Part shown: positions 16,874-24,791 of the stretch, piece after piece | Numbering within the stretch: the first letter of the stretch is position 1 | Layout of the letters: each line of letters opens with the position of its first letter | Assembly: GCA_963728925.1 (NCBI GenBank) | Contig: CAVSMB010000029.1 | Coordinates: 434,001-498,000, forward strand | From: JBBPZA01 sp963728925 | Lineage (GTDB): Bacteria; Actinomycetota; Thermoleophilia; Solirubrobacterales; Solirubrobacteraceae | Length of the DNA: 64,000 nucleotides | Reading direction: 5' to 3' | Program-made: the position numbers and the translations under genes | The notes under the pieces: model-generated | What the model was told of the DNA's origin: nothing | Databases searched by the model: none | What the model saw: the letters and a program-made list of their open reading frames with translations, nothing else

Positions 16874-19020
16874 AGCAGCTCGGCGATCAGCGTGGCCGCC
16901 CGCCCCGCGCCGCCGGGGTCGACCGGGCGGTAGGACGGCGTCGAGGCGATCGCCTCGGCGACGGCGCCGGCCAGAACGTCGGGCGTCGCGTCCGCGTACT
17001 CGAGCCACGACCGCGCGCCGTAGCGGTCAAGCCGGTGGCGGACGTGGAAGCGCTGCTCGAAGTGGCTCGCGAGCGGCAACGCGACGAACGGGCGCCCGGA
17101 GGCGACGAGCTCCATGGTCGTGGTCAAGCCGCCCTGCACGACCGCCACGTCACAGGCAGCCAGGTGGCGATGGAGCTCGTGGACGTAGCCGCGCACCTCC
17201 AGGCCGTCGGCGGACGGCAGGCTCGCCGGGTCGATGCGCGGGCCGGTGACGGCGATCGTCCGCAGGCCCGGCACCCGCTCGCGCGCGAGCGGAAGCGCCT
17301 CGATCACGCGCTTTAGCAGCGGCGCGCCGACGCCTGAGCCGCCGACCGCCACGAGGCACAACGGCTCCTCGCCGTAGCCGAGCTCCGCACGCAGCGCGGA
17401 GCGGTCGGTCAGCGTGCGCAGGTCGAAGCCGGGTACGTAGCCCGCGAAGGCGTAGTGGCGCTCGGTCCATGCCCGGATGTCCGGCAGTCCCGGGCCGAAG
17501 CTCGCCGGCACGATGTCCTCCGCGTCTCCGACGAAGATCGCGCGATCGCGAACGCGTGGATAGCGCTCGACGTGCTCGATCGTCTCGGCGTTGTAGTCGG
17601 CGGTCAGCATCGCCTCGTGCTCGTCGCCGGCGGGCATCGGCAGGTAGCCGACGAAGTCGGTCAGCCACACGTAGGGCGCTGACTTGCGCTCGGGGTTCTC
17701 GTGGAGGAAGTGGTCGATCTCCCAGCCCTCGTCGGCTATCCAGAGATCGAAGGGCTCGTCGTGCACGAGCTCGTCGAAGACCATGTAGTTCGCGCAGAGG
17801 ATCTCGTCCATGCGCCGCAGGGCCTGGAAGGCGTGGAGGTCGTGCTCGCCCGCCTCGCGGTCGATGTGCGCCGCTTCGCCGGCGAGCTGCGCGCTTGCCG
17901 GGTGGATCGTCTCCCCGCGCGCCTCGAGCACGGTCGTGACCGGCTCCTGCGCGAGCCAGTGGACCTCGAGCCCTGGTGCGCGGCGGCGCAGCTCGTCGGC
18001 GATCGCGACGTCGCGCCACGCGTGGCCGAGCCCGATCGGCGAGGACACGAACAGCGCGCGTCGGGGCCGCTGCCCGGCGCGCCTCCAGGTCCGCTCGCGC
18101 GGCGGGGCGGCCGCGACGCGGCGGGCGAAGTCGCCGAGGAGCAGGTTGACGCGGATGGGGTCGCGCCCGTGGGGACAGTGTCCCGAGCCCTCGAGGCGAA
18201 CGAGCTCGCCCCCGGTCAGCTCGGCCACTCGCTCGCCGCGCGCGACGGGGACGATGGCGTCCTCGGTGCCGTGCACAACGAGGACGGGGCACGCCATTTC
18301 GGTGCACAGCGCCTCGACGGCCCCCACCGCGCCGAATCCCGAGTTTCCCTCGGCCATCGTCAGCGTGAGCACCTCGGGCGTCGAGTCAAGTCCCCACGCG
18401 ACCGCGTCCTCTCGCTGCTTGGTCGAATGCGGCTCGCAGAAGACCAGGCCGAAGAAGAGCTCGAGGAAGCCGCGGTGGTCGGCAAGCCACGGCGGCGAGA
18501 CCGACCGAGCCCACTCCTCGACCGCCTCGGGCTCGTCGTGGAACCAGTACGCCGCCACCACCTGAGTGTCCGTGGTCAGAAGCGGCACGGTGGGGGAGAT
18601 GAGGAAGAGCCCGTCGACGCGCTCGGGGTGCGCGCCGGCGAGCATGAGCGCCCGCATGGCGCCGCGGGAGAGGCCGACGACGCACGCCGAGGCGACGCCC
18701 GCCGCGTCGAGCACCGCGACGGCGTCCTCGACGTACTGCGCCGCTGCGTACGCGGCCGGGTCGCGCGGCCAGTCGGAGAGCCCGTTGCCGCGCCCGTCGA
18801 AGGTCACGGTCCGGAAGTGGCGCGCAAGGAAGGGGACCTGCGCCTTCCAGGTCCGCGAGTGCACGATCGACCACGGGGGCAGGAGCAGCACCGCGGGCCC
18901 GGTTTCGCCGTAGGCCTCCCAGTGGACGGCGACGCCGTCGCGCTCGACGACGCCCTGCTCGTCGGGAAGCCGGGCGGGGGTCCCGGTGTCGCTCCGGCCC
19001 ACGCGGTCGATCGTACTCAT
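16870..19020 (-). CDS. alpha/beta-hydrolase fused to an MGT/UGT-like glycosyltransferase
   Basis: One continuous 716-residue reading frame joins two catalytic folds. Residues about 20-300 are an alpha/beta hydrolase with nucleophile elbow GLSRGAM (Ser118), an oxyanion region PPWSIVHSRTW, acid loop VVHGTEDAIVP and probable catalytic His in GSGHCPHG. After a short basic linker, residues about 320-716 resemble macrolide/UDP-type glycosyltransferases: RRALFVSSPIGLGHAWRD at the N-lobe and HLAACDVAVVQGGLTTTME then ALPLASHFEQ in the donor-binding C-lobe. There is no stop or frameshift at the join. The ATG overlaps the methyltransferase TGA, so the two are an operon. Possible tailoring enzyme for a glycosylated metabolite; substrate unknown. 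Confidence 0.85.
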   Translation of the reverse strand: MSTIDRVGRSDTGTPARLPDEQGVVERDGVAVHWEAYGETGPAVLLLPPWSIVHSRTWKAQVPFLARHFRTVTFDGRGNGLSDWPRDPAAYAAAQYVEDAVAVLDAAGVASACVVGLSRGAMRALMLAGAHPERVDGLFLISPTVPLLTTDTQVVAAYWFHDEPEAVEEWARSVSPPWLADHRGFLELFFGLVFCEPHSTKQREDAVAWGLDSTPEVLTLTMAEGNSGFGAVGAVEALCTEMACPVLVVHGTEDAIVPVARGERVAELTGGELVRLEGSGHCPHGRDPIRVNLLLGDFARRVAAAPPRERTWRRAGQRPRRALFVSSPIGLGHAWRDVAIADELRRRAPGLEVHWLAQEPVTTVLEARGETIHPASAQLAGEAAHIDREAGEHDLHAFQALRRMDEILCANYMVFDELVHDEPFDLWIADEGWEIDHFLHENPERKSAPYVWLTDFVGYLPMPAGDEHEAMLTADYNAETIEHVERYPRVRDRAIFVGDAEDIVPASFGPGLPDIRAWTERHYAFAGYVPGFDLRTLTDRSALRAELGYGEEPLCLVAVGGSGVGAPLLKRVIEALPLARERVPGLRTIAVTGPRIDPASLPSADGLEVRGYVHELHRHLAACDVAVVQGGLTTTMELVASGRPFVALPLASHFEQRFHVRHRLDRYGARSWLEYADATPDVLAGAVAEAIASTPSYRPVDPGGAGRAATLIAELL

Positions 19021-20120
19021 GGCCGCGCTTCGAACACCAGGTTGAACGGCGTCTCGGCGGCGCGGCGGAAGCGCGTCAGCCCGGCCGCGGAGACCACGTC
19101 GCCGATCCTCGCCTCGCCCGCCTGGGCGCCGAGCGCGAGCCCGACCTCCTGAGACAGCGACGCCGGCGTGCACAGGAACGTCGAGAACCCGTAGTAGGCG
19201 CGGCCGACCGGGTTGAGGTTGTCCTCGACGCGGTCGCCCGCCATCGGCTCGACGATCAGCCACGTCCCGTCGGGCGCGAGCGACTCGCGGATCCGCCGCG
19301 CGGCGCCCACCGGATCGCCCATGTCGTGCAGGCAGTCGAACGTCGTCACGAGGTCGTAGCCCTCGCCCGGGTGCGCCGCGGCGGGGGCGGTGGTGAGCTC
19401 GACGCGATCGGCGACGCCTGCCTCCTCCGCTCGCCGGCGCGCGGTCTCGATCGAGCCCTCGTGGTAGTCGGAGCCCACGAACGTCGACTTCGGGAACCCC
19501 TGCGCCATGAGGATCGTCGAGGAGCCGTGACCACAGCCGATGTCGGCGACCCTGGCGCCGGCCTCGAGCTTCTCGATCACGCCATCGAGCGCCGGCAGCC
19601 ACGCTGGGATGAGGTTGGCGTTGTAGCCGGGCCGGAAGAAGCGCTCACAGCCCTCGAACACGTCGTGGTTGTGCTCGTGCCACCCGACGCCTTCGCCGGT
19701 GCGCGCCGACTCCGTGATGCGCGGGGAGTCGATCACCGTCCCCAGCGCGATCTGGAAGAAGCCCGGCAGGTAGGCCGGGCTCTGGTCGTCCGTGAGGGCG
19801 ACGGCCTGCTCAGGCGGGAGCGTGTAGGTGCCGTCGGCCGGCTCGTAGTCGACGTAGCCGCCGGCGGCCTGGGCGTTCAGCCACTCGCGGACGTAGCGCT
19901 CGGCGACGCCACTGCGCCGCGCGAGCTCGACCGGGGTCAGCCCCCCGGCGCCGGCCATCGCGCGGTACAGGCCGAGCTTGTCGCCCATGACGACGAGCGC
20001 TGCGTTGAGGGTCGCTCCAACTTCGCCGACGGCGCCGAAGACGAACTGCTCGAGCTTGGCCTCGTCGATCGCGGCGGGCTGGGCCGCGTCGACCGCGGCG
20101 GGCTGTTCGATGGTGGCCAT
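19017..20120 (-). CDS. class I SAM-dependent methyltransferase with N-terminal winged helix
   Basis: A 367-residue methyltransferase. Residues about 30-105 form a winged-helix dimerisation-type domain (LGLYRAMAGAGGLTPVELARRSGVAERYVREWLNAQ), and the SAM-binding motif I is VADIGCGHGSST (about residue 185), followed by DYHEGSIETAR and DLVTTFDCLHDMGDP. This layout matches small-molecule methyltransferases of the Methyltransf_12/Rv2258c-like type rather than nucleic-acid enzymes. AGGAGG lies 7 nt before the ATG, and a TACGGT box at 20151-20156 can be its -10. Its stop overlaps the start of the hydrolase-glycosyltransferase gene, and the divergent LuxR-type regulator probably controls the pair. Confidence 0.87.
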   Translation of the reverse strand: MATIEQPAAVDAAQPAAIDEAKLEQFVFGAVGEVGATLNAALVVMGDKLGLYRAMAGAGGLTPVELARRSGVAERYVREWLNAQAAGGYVDYEPADGTYTLPPEQAVALTDDQSPAYLPGFFQIALGTVIDSPRITESARTGEGVGWHEHNHDVFEGCERFFRPGYNANLIPAWLPALDGVIEKLEAGARVADIGCGHGSSTILMAQGFPKSTFVGSDYHEGSIETARRRAEEAGVADRVELTTAPAAAHPGEGYDLVTTFDCLHDMGDPVGAARRIRESLAPDGTWLIVEPMAGDRVEDNLNPVGRAYYGFSTFLCTPASLSQEVGLALGAQAGEARIGDVVSAAGLTRFRRAAETPFNLVFEARP

Positions 20121-20239
20121 GCAATGCCTCCTCAGGACGGGATTTCCGCGACCGTAGGGGCGCGCGCTCGCCGTCGCGTCAGGGGGCCACCTAGTTCTGT
20201 CGCGCGGGGCGCCCGGTCGCATCAGGGGTGGTGAGGCGT

Positions 20240-20245
20240 CAGACT
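20240..20245 (+). promoter_or_regulatory. candidate -10 (CAGACT) for the LuxR-family regulator
   Basis: CAGACT sits 6 nt before ATG 20252, the leaderless spacing seen at other genes. It departs from TANNNT at the first base, so it is a weak call that mainly helps choose the start. Confidence 0.35.
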
Positions 20246-20251
20246 CGGCCC

Positions 20252-22999
20252 ATGTTGCTGGGCCGCGACGAGGAGCGGCTGGCGCTGGACCGCGTGCTGG
20301 CGGGGGCCCGGGAGGGTCACAGCGGCGTGCTGGCGCTGGTCGGCGAGCCGGGGATCGGCAAGACCGCGCTGCTCGACTACACGGCCGAGAACGCGCAGGG
20401 AATGCGGGTGGTGCGCGCCCGCGGGATCCAGTCCGAGGCCGAAGTCCCCTTCGCCGGGCTGGCCGATCTGCTGCGACCCGCGCTGGACGCGCTTGAGCGC
20501 ATCCCGGCGCCCCAGGGCGTTGCCCTCGCCGGTGCGCTCGCGCTGGCGCCGGCCAGCGCGCAGGACCGCTTCGCGGTCGGGGCGGCGACGCTGAGCCTGC
20601 TCTCCGCGTGGGCCGAGGACGCGCCGCTCGCGCTGCTGGTGGACGACGCCCACCTGCTCGACGGTTCAAGCGCGGAGGCGCTCCTCTTCGCCGCCCGCCG
20701 GCTGATCGCCGACCCCATCGCGCTCGTGCTCGCCGTGCGGGAGGGCGAGCCGTCGCTGCTCGACGGCGCCGACCTGCGCGTCCTGCGCCTCGGCGGGCTC
20801 GACCGCGCCGATGCGGCGGCCCTCCTGCACCCGGCCGACGTCCCCGGGGAGGTCGTCGAGCGCCTCTATCGCGCCACCGCTGGGAACCCGCTCGCCCTGC
20901 TCGAGCTCGCGCCCGATGCGGCGCGGCTGTCGGCCGGCCCGGTCGCCGGCCCGGTGCCGCTTTCCACGAGCATCGCCGCCGCGTACGTGCGGCGCCTCGA
21001 GCGGCTGCCCGAGGCCACCCGTCGGGTGCTCGTCCTCGCTGCCGCGAGCGACGCCGGCGACCTCGCGGTCCTCTCGCGCGCGGCGTCCTCGCTCGGGGTC
21101 GCGCTCGGCGACCTCGTGCCCGCCGAGGAGGCGCACCTGCTCTCGCTCGAGGACGGCGAGGTCGAGTTCCGTCATCCGCTCGTGCGCTCAGCCGTCTACG
21201 CGGACGCCTCGGCCCACCAGCGTCGCGAGGCGCACGCCGCCGTGGCGGCCGCGCTCCCCGACCGCGAGGCCGACCGGCGCGCGTGGCACCTGGCCGCCGC
21301 CGCCGTCGGGCCGGACGACCGCGCCTCGGCAGCGCTGGCGGCGGCCGGCGCGCGGGCCTGCGAGCGAAGCGCCTACGTGGTCGCCGCCGCGACTTTCGAG
21401 CGCGGCGCCCGGATCGCGAGCTCGGACGACGCGCGAGGCCGGCTGCTCTTCTCGGCCGCCGACGCGGCATGGCTCGGGGGAGACGCACGGCGGACCGTCG
21501 CGCTCCTCGGCGAGGCGCGCGAGCACGCTCTCGATCCCGTGCTCGTGGCTCGGATCGAGCAGCTGCGCGGCTACGTCGCGATGCGGCGTGGGCCGGTCAT
21601 GGACGGCTATCGGGTCATCGTCGCGGCGGCGGAGGAGGTCGCGAGCAGCGATCCGGACCTCGCGGTGGTGATGCTGGCTGATGCCGTCCAGGGCTGCCTT
21701 TACTCGGGCGACACCGCGGCGATGGTCGCCGCGGCCGAACGCGCCGTCGCCCTCGCGCAGGGCGAGGTGTCCACCCGCGCGGCCTTCCTCGCCGCCCTCG
21801 CGCACGGGATGGCGCTCGTGGCCGACGGAGAGGGTGAGTCCGGGCCGGCGGCGGTGCGCCGCGCGGTCGCGATCCTCGAGGCCTCCGACGAGCTGCGCGA
21901 CGACGCCCGGTTGCTCGCCTGGGCCGCGCTCGGGCCGCTGTTCCTTCGCGAGGCCGGTGCGGGCCGTCGGCTGATCGAGCATGCCCTCGACCGGGCGCGC
22001 GGGGAGGTGGCGGTCGGCATCCTGCCGAGCCTCCTGCACCAACTTGCCCGCGACCAGTCGACGACAGACCAGTGGGCGGCCGCCGAGGCGAACTACGACG
22101 AGGCGATCCATCTCGCGCGCGAGACCGGCCAGCGGTCAGAGCTCGGGGCGGCGCTGGCCGGCCTTGCCTGGCTCGAGGCCCGGCAGGGCAGGGAGGGGGC
22201 GTGCCGCGACCACGCCGAGCAGGCGGCGGAACTGAGCGAGGAGCTCGGCATGGGGTTCTACGCCGCGTGGGTCTTCCAAGCGCTCGGCGACCTCGAGGTC
22301 GGCCTCGGGCGCCCGGCGTCGGCCGCTCCCCACTACGAAGCCCAGGTCGGGCACCTGCGTGCGCGGGGCTTCGTCGATGTCGACCTCTCACCGGCGCCGG
22401 AGCTCGTGGACGCCTACTTGCGCCTGGGCCGTACCGACGAGGCCGCTGCGGCGGCCCGCGGCTACGTCGCCGAGGCCGAGGCTAAGGGGCAGCCGTGGGC
22501 GCTCGCACGGGCGGCGCGCTGCCGTGGCCTGGTCGCGGGTAAGGACGGCGAGGCTCAGGCGTGCTTCGAGGAGGCGCTTCGCCACCACGAGCGCAGTCCC
22601 GACCTCTTCGAGGCGGGGCGGACGAGGCTTGCCTACGGCGCGCACCTGCGGCGGGCGCGCAAGCGCGTGCGAGCACGCGAGGAGCTGCGGGCGGCGATCG
22701 AGGTCTTCGAGCGCCTGGGGGCCCAGCCGTGGGCGGAGCAGGCGGGCGCGGAGCTCGCCGCGACGGGCGAGACCGCGCGACGGCGCCACCCGGGCTCGCT
22801 CGACGAGCTCACGCCGCAGGAGCTCCAGGTGGCGCGGTTGCTGGCGGACGGCAAGACGACGCGCGAGGCGGCCGCGGCCGTCTTCCTCAGCCCCAAGACG
22901 GTGGAGTACCACCTCCGTCACGTCTACCGCAAGCTCGCGATCAACTCGCGCGAGCAGCTCGTCGAGGCGTTCGCGCCGGGTCGGCCGCCGGCCCCTTGA
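20252..22999 (+). CDS. large ATP-binding LuxR-family (LAL/MalT-like) transcriptional regulator
   Basis: A 915-residue LAL regulator. An N-terminal AAA/NACHT-like ATPase has Walker A GEPGIGKTAL (about 32-41) and a Walker B-like LALLVDDAHLLDGSS. The middle 400-800 region is helical and TPR-like (many Ala-rich helices with RRAWHLAAAAVGPDDRAS). The C-terminus is a LuxR helix-turn-helix: LTPQELQVARLLADGKTTREAAAAVFLSPKTVEYHLRHVYRKL. Such proteins integrate ligand and ATP binding to activate nearby operons, often biosynthetic ones. It is divergent from the methyltransferase / hydrolase-GT operon, its likely target. Start 20252 is chosen over GTG 20228 because a -10-like box lies 6 nt upstream. Confidence 0.9.
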   Translation: MLLGRDEERLALDRVLAGAREGHSGVLALVGEPGIGKTALLDYTAENAQGMRVVRARGIQSEAEVPFAGLADLLRPALDALERIPAPQGVALAGALALAPASAQDRFAVGAATLSLLSAWAEDAPLALLVDDAHLLDGSSAEALLFAARRLIADPIALVLAVREGEPSLLDGADLRVLRLGGLDRADAAALLHPADVPGEVVERLYRATAGNPLALLELAPDAARLSAGPVAGPVPLSTSIAAAYVRRLERLPEATRRVLVLAAASDAGDLAVLSRAASSLGVALGDLVPAEEAHLLSLEDGEVEFRHPLVRSAVYADASAHQRREAHAAVAAALPDREADRRAWHLAAAAVGPDDRASAALAAAGARACERSAYVVAAATFERGARIASSDDARGRLLFSAADAAWLGGDARRTVALLGEAREHALDPVLVARIEQLRGYVAMRRGPVMDGYRVIVAAAEEVASSDPDLAVVMLADAVQGCLYSGDTAAMVAAAERAVALAQGEVSTRAAFLAALAHGMALVADGEGESGPAAVRRAVAILEASDELRDDARLLAWAALGPLFLREAGAGRRLIEHALDRARGEVAVGILPSLLHQLARDQSTTDQWAAAEANYDEAIHLARETGQRSELGAALAGLAWLEARQGREGACRDHAEQAAELSEELGMGFYAAWVFQALGDLEVGLGRPASAAPHYEAQVGHLRARGFVDVDLSPAPELVDAYLRLGRTDEAAAAARGYVAEAEAKGQPWALARAARCRGLVAGKDGEAQACFEEALRHHERSPDLFEAGRTRLAYGAHLRRARKRVRAREELRAAIEVFERLGAQPWAEQAGAELAATGETARRRHPGSLDELTPQELQVARLLADGKTTREAAAAVFLSPKTVEYHLRHVYRKLAINSREQLVEAFAPGRPPAP

Positions 23000-23004
23000 C
23001 ACGA

Positions 23005-23036
23005 CGAGGCCGGCCCCGCCTTGAGGGCCGGCCTCG
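23005..23036 (+). terminator. strong hairpin after the LAL regulator
   Basis: CGAGGCCGGCCC (23005-23016) and GGGCCGGCCTCG (23025-23036) form a perfect 12-bp stem with an 8-nt loop, starting 5 nt after the regulator's stop. No T-run follows; the stem strength alone fits high-GC terminators. Confidence 0.65.
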
Positions 23037-23061
23037 GTGTATGGCTGCCTCGAGGGCGCCG

Positions 23062-23310
23062 CTAGCAGGCCGCCAGCTCGATCTCCTCGTAGACCAGCCC
23101 GTCACGGGTCGCGTGGCCGAATCCTCGGCTCCGCAGGTGACCTCGGTTGCGGCGGTCACCCTGCCCCTCGACGGTTCCGCCGCCGAAGAGGCTGATCACG
23201 AGCGTCGTGCCGTCGAAGGACTTCACGGTCCCGGGGCGCTCCTTCCCGTCGCGGATTCCGTCGTCGTCTGAGTCGCGGTCCCGCGGGTCCGTGCCGGCGC
23301 GGAACTCGCC
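23062..23310 (-). pseudogene. remnant of a secreted Asp-rich-repeat / DUF5666-like protein
   Basis: On the minus strand a short frame reads DPRDRDSDDDGIRDGKE, a calcium-binding thrombospondin-3-like repeat, then GTVKSFDGTTLVISLFGGGTVEG, and, after a frameshift, VTAATEVTCGAEDS. This order resembles DUF5666-like OB-fold domains preceded by acidic repeats that are common in Solirubrobacterales secreted proteins. There is no signal peptide or proper start: the frame is joined upstream to a sigma-factor remnant. At least one frameshift (about 23160) breaks the domain. The final piece LVYEEIELAAC ends at TAG 23062-23064. Confidence 0.6.
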
Positions 23311-23606
23311 GAGGTGCCCGTCCGCGCGAGCGCGTTGACGGCAGCGTGGTGGGCGATGCGGTAGAGCCACGGACGCAGCTCGCGGACACGCTAACGCCGT
23401 CCCGCAGTCCGCTCCACGCGCCCAGGAACGTCTGCTGGAGCACGTCCTCGACCCGCCCGCCGGGCAGCATGCGTCGCAGGTAGCGGGGGGGGCGCGCCGG
23501 TAGCGTTCGACGATCGCCTCGAAGGCGAGCTCGGACCCGTCGCGGGCGAGCGCGACGAGGCGCTCGTCGGACTGGGTGCACAGCAGGGCGCTCGAGACGC
23601 GCGGGG
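23310..23606 (-). pseudogene. ECF-type sigma factor, N-terminal remnant with frameshifts
   Basis: The 5' part encodes SDERLVALARDGSELAFEAIVERYRR, clear sigma-70 region 2. A run of eight G on the plus strand (23485-23492) breaks the frame; the continuation YLRRMLPGGRVEDVLQQTFLGAW is in a second frame, and VRELRPWLYRIAHHAAVNALAR in a third. Region 4 is absent because the sequence passes directly into the DUF5666-like remnant at about 23310. Two frameshifts and the loss of the DNA-binding half mean it cannot function as a sigma factor as sequenced. Confidence 0.72.
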
Positions 23607-24182
23607 TCAGGGTCCTCCTCCTCCAACGAGGGCCAAGGCGATCCGCCCCTGGCTCCCGAGGGCGAGGCACAGGCTTGGGCGGTCGCCACGCGTCTTTCCT
23701 CCGAGCCGCTGGCCGGGGTGTTCGTGAGCCCGCTGCAACGCACTGGCCAGACGGCGGCGCCGCTGGCCGAGGCGACGGGCCTCGAGCCGGTCGTCGTGCC
23801 CGATCTGCGCGAGGTGCACCTGGGCGAATGGGAGGGCGGCGAGTTGCGCATCCGCGCGGCGGAGGGAGATCCGCTCCTCGCCCGCCTCACGCACGACGAG
23901 CGCTGGGACGTGATCCCCGGCGCCGAGTCGGCGGAGGGCTTCGCGGCACGGGTCAACGCCGCCCTCGACGCGATCGCCGAGCGCGCCGGGCCCGGCGGCC
24001 TCGCCGCTGCCTTCGTCCACGGCGGGGTGATCGGCGAGGCGGCGCGTCAGGCCACCGCGAGCCGCCCCTTCGCCTTCATCCACGCCGACAACGGCTCGCT
24101 CACCCGCCTCGTCCGCTTCGCCGACGGCCGCGGGCTGCTGCGCAGCTTCAACGACACCGCGCACCTGGCGGATCTGCGCTGA
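23607..24182 (+). pseudogene. histidine phosphatase family protein lacking its RHG motif
   Basis: The body is a good phosphoglycerate-mutase-like histidine phosphatase: NEGQGDPPLAPEGEAQAWA, then VFVSPLQRTGQTAAPLAE, LREVHLGEWEGGE, and FVHGGVIGEAAR with the second catalytic His. The N-terminal strand VRVLLL and the following SSNEGQ are in different frames, and the essential RHG between them is missing, as if about 10-15 bases were lost at 23613-23624. The first usable in-frame start is GTG 23718, which would give a 154-residue protein without the phosphorylated histidine. Probably inactive as a phosphatase. Confidence 0.7.
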
Positions 24183-24317
24183 GGGGGAGGGGAGCCGTCG
24201 CGGGCCGCGACGGCGGCGGCGGCCCCGCGATCATCTTCGGGGCGGCCCGGCGATCTTCGGCCCCCCGCCTCCGGCGCCTGACCCCACCTCCTCCCTCGCC
24301 AGATGCAGTAGACGCCT

Positions 24318-24365
24318 GCGGCGCGCTTCCGCGCAAGCCCCGCGGCGCGCTTCCGCGGAAGCCCC
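24318..24365. repeat. 24-bp tandem repeat, two copies
   Basis: Copies at 24318-24341 and 24342-24365 differ at a single base (GCGCAAGCCCC versus GCGGAAGCCCC at the end). The unit begins GCGGCGCGCTTCC. It lies between the convergent phosphatase remnant and the next gene, where each unit could fold locally. Confidence 0.7.
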
Positions 24366-24375
24366 GCGCCGCCGA

Positions 24376-24735
24376 CTACCGCTCGAGCAGCTCGATCCCG
24401 TGGGCGGCCGCGTCGCGGACCACCGGCATCGCGACCTGCTTGCGCGAGAACTCGGCGCGGGTGTAGCAGTGGACGTCGGCCGGGGCGCCCATCTCGGCCG
24501 CATCCCACAGGGCCCCCGCCTGGTAGACGCGCTCGAGCCACGGGACGCCGTTGAAGTGCTCGGAGACGAGGACGACCATCCACTCGGGGCCGCGTTCGCG
24601 CTGTCGCCCGGCGCCCTTGGCGTCCGCCACGCGCGCGCCCGCGACGATCGCCCGCTCCACCGGCCAGCGGTCGGTGATGCGGCGGACGTAACGGTGCAGC
24701 TCGGTGAGGTCGAGGCGGTCCGCCACCGCGCCCAT
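24376..24735 (-). CDS. hypothetical protein, small nucleotidyltransferase-like
   Basis: A 119-residue protein with no membrane or signal segment. It contains RRITDRWPVERAIVAGARVADAKG, EWMVVLVSEHFNGVPWLERVYQAG and ADVHCYTRAEFSRKQ. The strand-helix order and the phrase (V)LVSExFxGVPWLERVYxA resemble minimal nucleotidyltransferase-fold proteins seen next to HEPN partners, but the GSxxxGxxxxDSDxD catalytic motif is absent, so no activity is claimed. The start is well supported: TACGCT ends 6 nt before the ATG. Confidence 0.7.
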   Translation of the reverse strand: MGAVADRLDLTELHRYVRRITDRWPVERAIVAGARVADAKGAGRQRERGPEWMVVLVSEHFNGVPWLERVYQAGALWDAAEMGAPADVHCYTRAEFSRKQVAMPVVRDAAAHGIELLER

Positions 24736-24741
24736 GGCGTC

Positions 24742-24747
24742 AGCGTA
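24742..24747 (-). promoter_or_regulatory. -10 box (TACGCT) with 6-nt gap to the ATG at 24735
   Basis: Minus-strand TACGCT at leaderless spacing for the hypothetical gene; no Shine-Dalgarno is present. Confidence 0.5.
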
Positions 24748-24791
24748 GCGCCGCGGGACGCGGCTCGCCACAGCGCGATGTGGCGATCGCG

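Noticed and set aside
23005..23036. Possible recombination site or small-RNA gene
   Set aside because: A perfect stem-loop 5 nt after a stop codon is better explained as a terminator.
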